Shown here in pieces: positions 44,842 through 54,436 of a DNA stretch of 64,000 nucleotides. Made by a program: the position numbers and the translations under genes. The stretch is from Abyssisolibacter fermentans. Lineage in GTDB: Bacteria > Bacillota > Clostridia > Tissierellales > MCWD3. The notes under the pieces were generated by a model. It did no database searches. It saw nothing but the letters and a program-made list of their open reading frames with translations, and was not told the DNA's origin. Each line of letters starts with the position of its first letter. Position 1 is the first letter of the stretch. The DNA lies in the NCBI RefSeq assembly GCF_001559865.1, contig NZ_LOHE01000037.1, positions 1 to 64,000 of the forward strand, given 5' to 3'.

Positions 44842-45570
44842 ATGTCAAAGATAAAAAAAGGAGATAGAGTACCATTATACTATCAGTTAATGGATATCAT
44901 TATAAATGATATTAATTGTGGAAAATATAAAGAAAATGACAAGCTTCCTTCAGAAAGAGAATTATGTGAAATCTATGATATAAGCCGTGCCACAGTGAGA
45001 CAGACAATTCTTGAATTAGAAAAGGAAGGATATATATATAAACAGCATGGAAAAGGTACATTTGTTTCTGGTGAAAGATTTAAACAAGATTTATTGAAGT
45101 TTTATAGCTTTACAGAAGAAATGAAGAAGCTAGGCAAAACTCCTTCTACTAAAGTTTTAGATTTTGAAATAACAAGATTGAATGAAAGAACAGCTAAAAA
45201 GATGAATATGAATGAAGGGGACAAAATATATAAATTTACAAGGCTTAGATTAGCAGATAATAAGCCAATGATTGTGGAGACAAGTCATATACCTTATAAT
45301 AGATTTGTTGGTATTACTAGAGAAGATTTAGAAAGAGAAGCTATGTATGATATATTTACCAAAAGATACAATGCAATATTTACAAAAGCTGAAGAAAGCT
45401 TTAGACCAGTGCTTACAAGAGAAAATGAAGCAGCTTTGCTTCAAAACGCTATTAATTCACCAAGTATGATGACAGAGAGAATTACCTTTGAAGGCAATAA
45501 TATTATAGAATATACTATAAGTATTGCTAGAGGAGATAAATTTAAATATAGAGTAGTTTTAGAAAAATAA
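44842..45570 (+). CDS. GntR/UTRA regulator of the amino-sugar (aga) locus
   Basis: A 242-residue HutC-subfamily regulator. The N-terminal winged helix has YYQLMDIIINDINCGKY, KLPSERELCEIYDISRATVR and the wing YIYKQHGKGTFVSG. The C-terminal UTRA ligand domain (about 85-240) is of the NagR/DasR/AgaR type and should bind a sugar phosphate such as GalN6P or GlcN6P. It precedes agaS by 160 bases and shares its operator-like sequence, so autoregulation and control of the operon are likely. GAGGTGAC precedes the ATG. Confidence 0.9.
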   Translation: MSKIKKGDRVPLYYQLMDIIINDINCGKYKENDKLPSERELCEIYDISRATVRQTILELEKEGYIYKQHGKGTFVSGERFKQDLLKFYSFTEEMKKLGKTPSTKVLDFEITRLNERTAKKMNMNEGDKIYKFTRLRLADNKPMIVETSHIPYNRFVGITREDLEREAMYDIFTKRYNAIFTKAEESFRPVLTRENEAALLQNAINSPSMMTERITFEGNNIIEYTISIARGDKFKYRVVLEK

Positions 45571-45573
45571 TAT

Positions 45574-45602
45574 TTGACATATATATTTTTATAAGGTAAA
45601 AT
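45574..45602 (+). promoter_or_regulatory. Sigma-A promoter of the aga operon
   Basis: TTGACA (45574-45579) and TAAAAT (45597-45602) with 17-base spacing, right after the regulator gene and just ahead of the second operator-like sequence. Confidence 0.75.
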
Positions 45603-45614
45603 TAAAACATAACT

Positions 45615-45626
45615 GATACGTACCAC
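45615..45626. promoter_or_regulatory. Putative AgaR operator, copy 2
   Basis: GATACGTACCAC is 12 bases downstream of the -10 box, a position where a bound repressor would block transcription. It matches copy 1 at 44793 in 11 of 12 bases. Confidence 0.6.
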
Positions 45627-45730
45627 ATAACAATATAACCAATATAAGTAACAGAAGAAACAAAATATATTTTTTTTGACACAACTTATCATGACCACAT
45701 AACAACATTATGACCATAGGAGGAAAGATT

Positions 45731-46912
45731 ATGACGTATTTAGGATACCAAAAAGAAGAATTAGACAAGCTTGGTGCTGGGATTACAGCTTTAGAAATTA
45801 ACAACCAACCAAGAATTTGGAAAGAAACATATGAGATTATAAAAGATAGAAAAAATGAAATACAAACTTTTCTAAATAAAGCTTTTAAACATGAAGATCT
45901 AAGAATAATATTAACAGGTGCTGGAAGCTCAGCTTTTGTTGGAGATTGTACTGTTCCATACTTGGATAAAAAAATATGTAATAAAATTGAAATGATAGAA
46001 TCTACCGATATAGTTTCGCATCCTGAGTGTTATTTTAAAAAAGATATACCTACTTTGTTAATATCTTGTGCAAGATCAGGTAATAGTCCAGAGAGTGTTG
46101 CTACTGCAAATCTAGCACGTGATTTAATAGATAATCTATATCACATTGTATTGACTTGTAATCCAGATGGCGAATTAGCAAAAACATGTCAAGAGAGAGA
46201 AAAAGAATTTGTTATTCTAATGCCAAATGATTCAAATGATAAAGGCTTTGCAATGACTAGCAGCTTTACATCAATGGTATTATCTACTTTATTAATTTTT
46301 AATTTAGAAAAATTAGATGATTTGCAAGAACAAATAGATAGGATAATTTTAAATGGAGAAAATGTTCTACAAAGTAATATTGAATTATTAAAAGAAGTGT
46401 CTAAATTAGACTTAAAAAGAGTTGTTTATTTAGGGGCTAATGCATTAAAGGGATTGGCCAGAGAATCAGCTTTAAAAATATTAGAGTTAACAAGTGGTAA
46501 AGTAGCAACTTCATTTGATTCTTGTTTAGGTTTTAGACATGGTCCCAAGTCTATAGTTGATGATAAAACATTAGTTATTATTTATCTTTCAAATGACAGC
46601 TATGCAAGAAAGTATGAAATTGATTTTCTAAAGGAAATATATACTCAGAATGGCGGACATAAAGTTTTAGCTGTAACATCATACGAAGATAAATTAGTGA
46701 AAGAGTCATGTGATTATTATATATGCATTGAAAAAGAAAAAGTTGATTATGAAGATGACAGCTTCTTAGTATTTGATTATATACTAAATGCACAAATATT
46801 CGCTATTTTTAAATCTATAAAATTAGGGGTTAATCCTGATAATCCAAGTCCTGATGGATCTGTTAATAGAGTAGTTAAAGGTGTTACAATACACGAGTTT
46901 AATGGTAATTAG
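45731..46912 (+). CDS. agaS: SIS-domain galactosamine-6-phosphate deaminase/isomerase AgaS
   Basis: A 393-residue protein with two SIS domains, of the AgaS/GlmS-isomerase type. ILTGAGSSAFVGDCTVPYL and ISCARSGNSPESVATA are the phosphosugar loops of the first domain; VYLGANALKGLARESALKIL and FDSCLGFRHGPKSIVDDKT belong to the second. In other bacteria AgaS converts galactosamine 6-phosphate to tagatose 6-phosphate and ammonia. The aldolase, kinase and PTS genes downstream support this. The ATG at 45731 follows AGGAGGAAAG; the earlier ATG at 45710 would precede that site. Confidence 0.9.
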   Translation: MTYLGYQKEELDKLGAGITALEINNQPRIWKETYEIIKDRKNEIQTFLNKAFKHEDLRIILTGAGSSAFVGDCTVPYLDKKICNKIEMIESTDIVSHPECYFKKDIPTLLISCARSGNSPESVATANLARDLIDNLYHIVLTCNPDGELAKTCQEREKEFVILMPNDSNDKGFAMTSSFTSMVLSTLLIFNLEKLDDLQEQIDRIILNGENVLQSNIELLKEVSKLDLKRVVYLGANALKGLARESALKILELTSGKVATSFDSCLGFRHGPKSIVDDKTLVIIYLSNDSYARKYEIDFLKEIYTQNGGHKVLAVTSYEDKLVKESCDYYICIEKEKVDYEDDSFLVFDYILNAQIFAIFKSIKLGVNPDNPSPDGSVNRVVKGVTIHEFNGN

Positions 46913-46993
46913 TATAGGTGGAAAATAATCCGCGTATACATGCAGAAATAATAGGTTTATAATAATTATAAAATTATAGAAAGAGGTGTTTAT

Positions 46994-47467
46994 ATGCCAA
47001 ATATTTTATGGACAAGAATAGACAATAGGTTAGTGCATGGACAAGTTGGTGTAACTTGGGTTAATTGGTTAGGAGCAAATCTAATATTAGTTGCAAATGA
47101 TGAAGTTTCAAATGATGAGGTTCAACAAAGTTTAATGGATATGGTTGTGCCTGATACAGTTTCAACTAGATACTTTTCTATTGAAAAGACTATTAATGTA
47201 ATTCATAAAGCTTCAGCTTCACAAAAAATATTTTTAGTTTGTAAAACTCCTCAGGATGTTTTGAGATTAGTTAAAGGCGGAGTACCTATAGATAAGGTTA
47301 ATATAGGAAATATGCATTATTCTGAAGGGAAAAAACAAATAGCTCCTACAGTATCAGTAGATGAAGATGATATAAATATTCTTAAAGAATTGGATAAGCT
47401 CGGTGTTGAATTAGATTTAAGAGGAGTACCTGATGATAAAGGAGTGAACATAATAAAAATGATATAG
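46994..47467 (+). CDS. agaV: PTS mannose/sorbose-family IIB subunit
   Basis: A 157-residue cytoplasmic phosphocarrier. H15 in RIDNRLVHGQVGVTWVNWLG is the phosphorylated histidine of the family. It passes phosphate from IIA to the sugar at the IIC-IID complex encoded next. The aga context indicates N-acetylgalactosamine or galactosamine as substrate. AGAGGTG precedes the ATG. Confidence 0.9.
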   Translation: MPNILWTRIDNRLVHGQVGVTWVNWLGANLILVANDEVSNDEVQQSLMDMVVPDTVSTRYFSIEKTINVIHKASASQKIFLVCKTPQDVLRLVKGGVPIDKVNIGNMHYSEGKKQIAPTVSVDEDDINILKELDKLGVELDLRGVPDDKGVNIIKMI

Positions 47468-47518
47468 TTGAATCTTAATAGATTCTTTTATATAAAAATT
47501 ATAAGCGAGGTGGCAAAT

Positions 47519-48286
47519 ATGTTAATAAAAGCACTATTAATTGCCCTTTGGGCAGGCATAACAGGTATTGACTTATTTAATGGTCTTACACATATTCACC
47601 GTCCAGTTGTAACTGGAGTTGTAGTTGGTATTATTTTAGGTGATATTAGAACAGGTTTAATTGCAGGAGGTATGCTAGAACTAGTATGGATGGGTATGGT
47701 ACCTTTAGCAGGAGCACAGCCTCCTAACGTAGTTATTGGTGGAATCATAGGGACATCGTTTGCAATATTATCTAAACAAGATCCAAATGTAGCAGTTGGT
47801 ATTGCAGTGCCATTTGCTTTAGCAGCTCAAGCTGGAATTACATTATTATTCACAGCATTTTCACCAGTTATGCATAAAGCAGATGAATATGCTGAAAAAG
47901 CTAATTTAAAAGGAATAGATAAAATTAATTATTTAGGACTTACAATATTATTTATTAGTTATTTTATTTGTGCATTCTTACCAATATATTTCGGAGCAGA
48001 TTCAGCAGCAAGCATGGTTGCATTATTACCACAAACATTTATAGATGGATTAAGTGTAGCAGGTGGTATGATGCCAGCTATAGGATTTGCAATATTATTA
48101 AAAATAATGTTAAAGAAAGAGTATGTAGCTTTCTTAATCGTTGGATTTATATTAGTAACATATTTAAACCTTTCAATATTAGCAGTAGCTTTATTGGCAA
48201 CAGCTATAGCATTGTATGATTTTTATGCAAATAAATCTAAGGAATCTAATGCTGCTCAAAAGGAGGTAATGACTGATGGCATCTAA
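47519..48286 (+). CDS. agaW: PTS mannose/sorbose-family IIC permease
   Basis: A 255-residue membrane protein with about seven hydrophobic stretches. GLTHIHRPVVTGVVVGIILGD and GGMLELVWMGMVPLAGAQPPN are signatures of the IIC subunit that forms the sugar channel with IID. The ATG at 47519 after GCGAGGTGG is preferred to a TTG directly at the stop of the previous gene. Its 3' end overlaps the IID gene by 11 bases, which implies translational coupling. Confidence 0.9.
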   Translation: MLIKALLIALWAGITGIDLFNGLTHIHRPVVTGVVVGIILGDIRTGLIAGGMLELVWMGMVPLAGAQPPNVVIGGIIGTSFAILSKQDPNVAVGIAVPFALAAQAGITLLFTAFSPVMHKADEYAEKANLKGIDKINYLGLTILFISYFICAFLPIYFGADSAASMVALLPQTFIDGLSVAGGMMPAIGFAILLKIMLKKEYVAFLIVGFILVTYLNLSILAVALLATAIALYDFYANKSKESNAAQKEVMTDGI

Positions 48287-49091
48287 TACTTATGAAGATT
48301 TATCAAAACCAAAAGTTATAAACAAAAAAGATTTAAATAAAATGGCTTGGAGGTCATTACTTTTACAAGCATCTTTTAACTATGAAAGGATGCAAGCAGC
48401 AGGTTGGTTATACAGTTTAGCACCTGGACTAAAAAAGATTCATAAAAACAAGAATGATTTATCAAAATCTATGAAATCACATATGGAATTCTTTAATACT
48501 CATCCATTTTTAGTAACATTTATTATGGGTATTGTTATAGCTATGGAAGAAGCAAAAGAAAACATTGATAGTATCAGAGGTATCAAAATTGCAACTATGG
48601 GACCACTTGGTGGTATTGGAGATGCTTTATTTTGGTTAACATTGTTACCGATATCAGCTGGTATTGGTGCATCACTTGCTATAGATGGAAATGTAGCTGG
48701 ACCAATTGTATTTTTATTAATCTTTAATATAGTCCATTTTGGATTAAGATTTGGTCTAATGCATTATGGTTATAAAACAGGTGTAAGTGCAATTGCAAAG
48801 TTAAAGCAAGGTACTAAGTTTGTTTCACATGGCGCTTCAATTATAGGTTTAACAGTTGTAGGTGCTTTAATCGCTTCATATATCAATTTAAATACAACAT
48901 TAGTTATAAAAGCAGGTAAAGCTAGTGTAGCATTACAAGCTGATGTATTAGATAAAGTTATGCCTAAGATGTTACCGTTTGCGTATACTATGTTGATGTA
49001 CTACTTAATCAAAAAAGGTTTATCACCAGTTAAACTTATTGGTTTAACAGTTGTAATTGGAGTAGTAGGAAAATATATAGGTATTTTATAA
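48276..49091 (+). CDS. agaE: PTS mannose/sorbose-family IID subunit
   Basis: A 271-residue protein with a cytoplasmic N-terminal part and C-terminal membrane segments. LLLQASFNYERMQAAGWLYSL and SHMEFFNTHPFLVTFIMGIVIAMEE are family landmarks, as is KIATMGPLGGIGDALFW. AGGAGGT lies within the end of the IIC gene, 11 bases before the stop. It completes the membrane complex. Confidence 0.92.
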   Translation: MASNTYEDLSKPKVINKKDLNKMAWRSLLLQASFNYERMQAAGWLYSLAPGLKKIHKNKNDLSKSMKSHMEFFNTHPFLVTFIMGIVIAMEEAKENIDSIRGIKIATMGPLGGIGDALFWLTLLPISAGIGASLAIDGNVAGPIVFLLIFNIVHFGLRFGLMHYGYKTGVSAIAKLKQGTKFVSHGASIIGLTVVGALIASYINLNTTLVIKAGKASVALQADVLDKVMPKMLPFAYTMLMYYLIKKGLSPVKLIGLTVVIGVVGKYIGIL

Positions 49092-49098
49092 TAAACAA

Positions 49099-49131
49099 GG
49101 AAGACTTATCACGTTTAAACGTAAGTCTTCC
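49099..49131 (+). other. Strong hairpin between IID and IIA genes
   Basis: GGAAGACTTA and TAAGTCTTCC form a perfect 10-bp stem, with an inner ACGT/ACGT pairing. No T run follows. It is more likely to stabilise the upstream mRNA or mark processing than to stop transcription. Confidence 0.6.
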
Positions 49132-49202
49132 TAATAATTATGGACAATGTAATTGATTATAGGAAAAAGATTGATAATATCATACTGAATAGGAGATTAG
49201 TC

Positions 49203-49628
49203 ATGTTAGGAATAATTATTTGCGGTCATGGAAATTTTGCAACAGGAATGAAGTCAGCATTAGAATTAGTAGTTGGTAAACAAGGAAATTTGGAAGCTGT
49301 TGACTTTGAAAAAACAAATTCTGTTATAGATTTAGAAGATAATATAAAAAACAGTATGGCAAAAATGAATGTTGATGGATATCTATTTTTTACAGATATT
49401 CCTGGAGGCTCACCATTTAAAAAAAGCGTAGAAATATCATTAGCAACTAAGAATTGCCAAGTTGTAGCAGGTACAAATATACCAATGCTACTTGAGATTG
49501 TTTTTGATAGAGATGGCTTTGATGCAGAAAGTTTAATGAATAGAAGTATAGAAACAGGCAAAAAACAAATTGTAACTTTTAAGCTAAATAAAAAAAGTAA
49601 TAAACAAGATGAATGTGATGGTATATAG
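49203..49628 (+). CDS. agaF: PTS mannose/sorbose-family IIA subunit
   Basis: A 141-residue phosphocarrier. H9 in GIIICGHGNFATGMKSALEL is the phosphorylated histidine, and GYLFFTDIPGGSPFKKSVEI is the second landmark. It accepts phosphate from HPr. The ATG at 49203 after AGGAGA starts exactly at the domain; an in-frame ATG at 49140 would add 21 residues with no family match and no binding site. Confidence 0.9.
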   Translation: MLGIIICGHGNFATGMKSALELVVGKQGNLEAVDFEKTNSVIDLEDNIKNSMAKMNVDGYLFFTDIPGGSPFKKSVEISLATKNCQVVAGTNIPMLLEIVFDRDGFDAESLMNRSIETGKKQIVTFKLNKKSNKQDECDGI

Positions 49629-49656
49629 ATATATAGCCAGATAGGGGGATTAATAA

Positions 49657-50511
<855 letters not shown>

Positions 50512-50514
50512 ATT

Positions 50515-51441
50515 ATGATTACTACTATAACTTTAAATGTATCAATAGATAGAAGTTATGTATTAAAAAACTTTGATAAAAATGGAGTATTTAGATGTGA
50601 GGATTATACTATAGTACCTGGTGGCAAAGGGCTAAATGTATCTAAGGTTTTAAAACAGCTTGGAGCAGATATTAATTGTTTAGGCTTTGTAGGTGGATTT
50701 TCTGGTGAATATGTAAAGGAAAAGTTGAAGGTTTTAGGAATAAGAACAAATTTTACTGATATTGATGAAGAAACAAGAACTTGTTTAGGGATTCTTTTAG
50801 AAGACGGCAGTCAAGCAGAGATACTTGAAAAAGGTCCAGAAATTAAACAAAATGAATTATATAATTTTATGAATGTTTACAAAGATACTTTGAAAAACAC
50901 TGAAGTTGTTGTAGCATCTGGTAGTATACCTAAAGGATTAAACAATAGAATATATTATGATTTAATTATGCAAGCTAAAAAAAGCAATGTTAAATTCATA
51001 TTAGATTCTAGTTCTAATACTTTAATTGAAGGAATAAAAGCATCACCTTATTTAGTAAAGCCAAACAAAGAAGAATTAGAAGCTATAACAGATATTAAAA
51101 TACATTCTGATGAAGATATTATAAAAGCAAGCAACATACTTATAGATATGGGGGCAGAAAATGTAGCTGTATCACTTGGTGAAGCTGGTATGATATATGT
51201 AAGTAAAGATTGTAGTTATAAAGTTATTGTACCTCAAATAGAAGTATCAAATCCTGTAGGTTCAGGAGATAGTACAGTAGCAGGCTTTGCATATGGAATA
51301 TCAAATAACTACAGTATTATTGATACATTAAAACTAGCAAATACTTGTGGTATGTCAAATGCTATGCAAAAAGAGACTGGAAAAATTGATATAGAGATTA
51401 TTAGTGAATTAGTTTCAAAAATTAAAGTGCATAAGATATAG
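50515..51441 (+). CDS. Tagatose-6-phosphate kinase / 1-phosphofructokinase (PfkB family)
   Basis: A 308-residue ribokinase-fold enzyme. TITLNVSIDRSYVLKNF, VPGGKGLNVSKVLKQLGADI (substrate loop) and the catalytic SNPVGSGDSTVAGFAYGI (GxGD motif) match the LacC/FruK group. It should phosphorylate tagatose 6-phosphate for the aldolase encoded three bases upstream. AGAGGTT in the end of agaY is its binding site. Confidence 0.9.
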   Translation: MITTITLNVSIDRSYVLKNFDKNGVFRCEDYTIVPGGKGLNVSKVLKQLGADINCLGFVGGFSGEYVKEKLKVLGIRTNFTDIDEETRTCLGILLEDGSQAEILEKGPEIKQNELYNFMNVYKDTLKNTEVVVASGSIPKGLNNRIYYDLIMQAKKSNVKFILDSSSNTLIEGIKASPYLVKPNKEELEAITDIKIHSDEDIIKASNILIDMGAENVAVSLGEAGMIYVSKDCSYKVIVPQIEVSNPVGSGDSTVAGFAYGISNNYSIIDTLKLANTCGMSNAMQKETGKIDIEIISELVSKIKVHKI

Positions 51442-51455
51442 AGGGAAGTGTTACT

Positions 51456-52100
51456 ATGAAATTAGTAATATTTGATATGGATGGAGTTATAGTTGATTCA
51501 GAGCATATTTATTCTGCAATAGATGAGGAGATATATAAAAAATTCAATATTTGTTTAAGTCAAGAGAAAAAAGACTCTTTTATTGGTAAGAATAGCTTAG
51601 ATATTTGGACAGAGATTTATAATGATTACTCATTGCATAATAATATATCATTAGAAGATTTGATTAAATTACAAAGGAAAATGTATATAAACAGTCTTAA
51701 TGACTTATTAATGGTAGAAGGTGTTAGGGATTGGATGAAATATTTTAAAAAGAATAATATTAAAATGATAATAGCGTCATCTTCACCAAAAGAGATAATA
51801 ACCTTTGTAATAAAAAAATTTAAACTAGATGAATATATAGAAGGTTTTGTTCATGGAGATGAAGTTACTATTGGTAAACCTAATCCAGAAATATTTATTA
51901 AAGCTGCTAGCATTTTTAATGAGAAGCCTAAAGATTGTTTAGTCATAGAAGATTCATCAAATGGTGTCAAAGCAGCAAAAGCAGCTGATATGAAATGTAT
52001 AGGATATAAAAATGCCAATTCTGGCAAACAGGATTTGAGCAAGGCTGATTATATATGTTCAGTATTTAATTTAGAAAGTTTATCAGAAATTTTGAATTAG
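51456..52100 (+). CDS. HAD-family hydrolase, beta-phosphoglucomutase-like
   Basis: A 214-residue HAD protein. IFDMDGVIVDSEHIYSAID holds motif I (DxD), IASSSPKEIITFV motif II, HGDEVTIGKPNPEIFIKAA motif III and CLVIEDSSNGVKAAKAADM motif IV. It is either a sugar-phosphate phosphatase or a phosphomutase of subclass I. In the aga operon it may remove dead-end phosphosugars. A strong terminator follows. Confidence 0.88.
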   Translation: MKLVIFDMDGVIVDSEHIYSAIDEEIYKKFNICLSQEKKDSFIGKNSLDIWTEIYNDYSLHNNISLEDLIKLQRKMYINSLNDLLMVEGVRDWMKYFKKNNIKMIIASSSPKEIITFVIKKFKLDEYIEGFVHGDEVTIGKPNPEIFIKAASIFNEKPKDCLVIEDSSNGVKAAKAADMKCIGYKNANSGKQDLSKADYICSVFNLESLSEILN

Positions 52101-52104
52101 AAAA

Positions 52105-52141
52105 TTAAAACCTTGATTATTTTGAATAGTCAAGGTTTTAA
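52105..52141 (+). terminator. Terminator between the HAD and nagA genes
   Basis: TTAAAACCTTGA and TCAAGGTTTTAA form a perfect 12-bp stem with a T-rich end. It divides the aga operon from the deacetylase gene 34 bases later, so that gene depends on read-through or its own promoter. Confidence 0.75.
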
Positions 52142-52174
52142 TGATTAGAATATAAAAATCGAGAGGGGAAGAGT

Positions 52175-53326
52175 ATGAAATACTACATAAAAGCAACTGA
52201 AATATATAGTGAAGATGGAGTTTTAAATAATGGTGGGTTAATTATAAAAGATGGAATCATTGAGCAGATATGCCAAGAGGATAAAGAGAAACAAGAAATA
52301 TTGGATTTAACAGGATATAAAGTCTTGCCAGGCCTTATAGATATGCATATCCACGGTGCTAACAGCTATGATACAATGGATGCTTCCTATGAAGCCTTAA
52401 ATGAAATATCTAAGTATTTAGCACAAAATGGAATAACTGCATTTCTTCCTACAACAATGACTGTCAAGTGGGAAAGTTCATTGAAAGCTGTTGAGAATAT
52501 TGATAAAGCAATGAAAAAAGGTGTTGATGGAGCAGAAATAATTGGTGCATATGTTGAAGGTCCATATATAACAAAAGAACATAAAGGAGCTCAACCAGAA
52601 GCTTTTATTAGAGATTTAGATATTAATGATTTAGAAGAGTTAATTAGTGCATCTAATAATAGTATAAAAATATTAACTATTGCTCCGGAAAAAGAAAAGA
52701 CAATAGAAGCTATTAAATTTTTAACAGCTAGAGGTATAGAAGTTTCGTTAGGGCATACTAATGCTACTTTTGAACAGACAAAAAAAGCTATAGAAAATGG
52801 TGCCAGAATTGGTGTGCATACCTTTAATGGTATGAGAGGATTGCATCATAGAGAACCTGGTGTAGTTGGAGCATTGTTAGCAATAGATGATGTATATACT
52901 GAATTGATAGCAGATACAATACATGTAAATCCAGCTGTTATGAAGATATTAGCTAAATGCAAAGGTGTAGATAAGGTGTGTTTAATAAGTGATTGTATGA
53001 GGGCTGGAGGACTTGATGATGGAGAATATATATTAGGGGAACTTGAAGTAGTTGTGAAAGATTCTATTCCTAGATTAAAGACAGGTTCATTAGCAGGCAG
53101 TACATTAAAACTTATAAATGCCGTAAAGAATATGATTCAAAAGGTAAATATTGACCCCATAGATGCAGTTCATATGGCTTCATTAGTTCCAGCTAAAATA
53201 CTGAAAATGGATGATATGATAGGAAGCATTAAACAAAATAAAAAAGCTAATTTAACCGTTATAGATGATAATTATAATGTGGTAATGACAATAATAGAAG
53301 GTAAAATTGTTTATAATAATATATAA
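52175..53326 (+). CDS. nagA: N-acetylhexosamine-6-phosphate deacetylase (NagA/AgaA)
   Basis: A 383-residue amidohydrolase. The metal-site LPGLIDMHIHGANSYDTMD, VEGPYITKEHKGAQPEAF, VSLGHTNATFEQTK, GVHTFNGMRGLHHREPGVVGA (substrate histidines) and the catalytic aspartate in CLISDCMRAGG all match NagA. LAGSTLKLINAVKNM is near the C-terminus. It releases acetate from GlcNAc6P or GalNAc6P. Here it would supply galactosamine 6-phosphate for AgaS. GAGGGGAAG precedes the ATG. Confidence 0.92.
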   Translation: MKYYIKATEIYSEDGVLNNGGLIIKDGIIEQICQEDKEKQEILDLTGYKVLPGLIDMHIHGANSYDTMDASYEALNEISKYLAQNGITAFLPTTMTVKWESSLKAVENIDKAMKKGVDGAEIIGAYVEGPYITKEHKGAQPEAFIRDLDINDLEELISASNNSIKILTIAPEKEKTIEAIKFLTARGIEVSLGHTNATFEQTKKAIENGARIGVHTFNGMRGLHHREPGVVGALLAIDDVYTELIADTIHVNPAVMKILAKCKGVDKVCLISDCMRAGGLDDGEYILGELEVVVKDSIPRLKTGSLAGSTLKLINAVKNMIQKVNIDPIDAVHMASLVPAKILKMDDMIGSIKQNKKANLTVIDDNYNVVMTIIEGKIVYNNI

Positions 53327-53398
53327 AACAATTGCTAAATGATAATTTCATAATTTTTTATAAATAGTACAAATTTTACGACAAAAATTATTAGAATA

Positions 53399-53815
53399 TC
53401 TAGGGTAAATCTTTGAGGAAAGAGTGGCTCAATGTTTTTGAGTTGAAGCCTTACAAGACATTTTTTTTACTCGAAGATGCCTATATTTTTTGATTATATA
53501 AAGATGAAAAAATATAGGCATCAATGTCGTGGTCAAAAAATGTCATGTAGCTTCTAAACGATTTAATGGTTTGATTTTTTTGGGTTAGGCGTTGTGAGTA
53601 CGAAGTTATTACATGATGGTGATTCATAACCAAATGGAAGGGGCACGAATCTGAGAATCTTTGCTTGTTCCTGTAAAGAAGCAATTTTTTTCATTATATA
53701 AAAGCGCTGAAAAAATTACTTCTTAAAAGTCACCTGCAAAGAAACCTCAGATTGAGCCCTAATGAATTTGTTGGTTGAAATAGTTGCTATAGTAGTTATT
53801 TGAGGTTTGATTAGT
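53399..53815. repeat. Large multi-hairpin repeat, copy A
   Basis: A non-coding block whose ends fold back (CTAGGGTAAATCTTTGAGG against CCTCAGATTGAGCCCTA). It includes a perfect 16-bp hairpin (GATGCCTATATTTTTT / AAAAAATATAGGCATC, 53475-53522) and another (AAGAAG-AATTTTTTTC / GAAAAAATT-CTTCTT, 53678-53726). The parts 53399-53595 and 53763-53815 recur at 57136-57367. The middle 170 bases are absent there. Short minus-strand frames here have no binding site. Confidence 0.65.
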
Positions 53816-53897
53816 TATTATTTTGTAAGTTTTAAATATGGATATGTTTTAAATTCGATCCTAAATAATAGCTGAAAAAGAGTATAACCAATATGTA

Positions 53898-54016
53898 ACT
53901 TGGGTTTATCTATTGTTTCTTCGGAGAGCGACTTTAAGAGCTTGTTTCTTCAATGATTTTATAATCAAAAAAAAACAAGTTCTTTATGGAACCGTAGAAG
54001 ATTCTTAGAAAGACCC
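53898..54016. repeat. Foldback element, second copy of the trpP-leader element
   Basis: In opposite orientation to 39972-40092. The minus strand reads GGGTCTTTC, ATCTTCTACGGTTCC, AAGAACTTGTTT, then GAAGAAACAAGCTCTT and GAAGAAACAAT. The arms pair with each other as in the first copy, although many positions differ. Confidence 0.5.
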
Positions 54017-54257
54017 TATACCAAGGAATAAAGAAAATAGATGAGCATTTTAATTGTAAATCCTACAAAGCTTGACCATATCAAATCTTCAAAGAATTAG
54101 AACAATAGCTAATAGATGTGTTTTAATAAATAAAATAGCTATAAATGTATAGAAATATCAATATTAACCCGGTGTATGTCACTTTTATTTTAAACAATTT
54201 AAATTTAATAATATTTATTCTTGTATATAGATTAAATTTATATTATAATAATCACGT
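54017..54257. other. Intergenic DNA before the fluoride riboswitch
   Basis: No gene or repeat recognised. A TATAAT at 54243-54248, shortly before the riboswitch, is the probable -10 box. Confidence 0.4.
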
Positions 54258-54262
54258 AGCTA

Positions 54263-54350
54263 ATATATGGCGATGGAGTTCGCCTTAACCGCAGATAATG
54301 CTAATGACTCCTATTGATGTATTTTATATACTTCAATAGGAGTTTTTTTT
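54263..54350 (+). promoter_or_regulatory. Fluoride riboswitch with terminator
   Basis: The aptamer reads GGCGATGGAGTTCGCC, then TTAACCGC, then AATGACTCCTA, the crcB-motif consensus. Its last strand overlaps a terminator made of ACTCCTATTGA (54307) and TCAATAGGAGT (54333) plus eight T. Fluoride binding should keep the terminator open. It controls the antiporter gene 87 bases downstream. Confidence 0.93.
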
Positions 54351-54436
54351 GTGTTTTAAGGAGGGATTATATTAACATAAATTAGTTCATAATAAGCTAA
54401 ATAACATAATTACTAAAACAAAAGGAGGCATAAAAA

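Noticed and set aside
53481-53684. 67-codon open frame on the minus strand inside the multi-hairpin repeat
   Set aside because: It lies across self-pairing DNA, lacks a binding site and is not kept in the second copy of the repeat.
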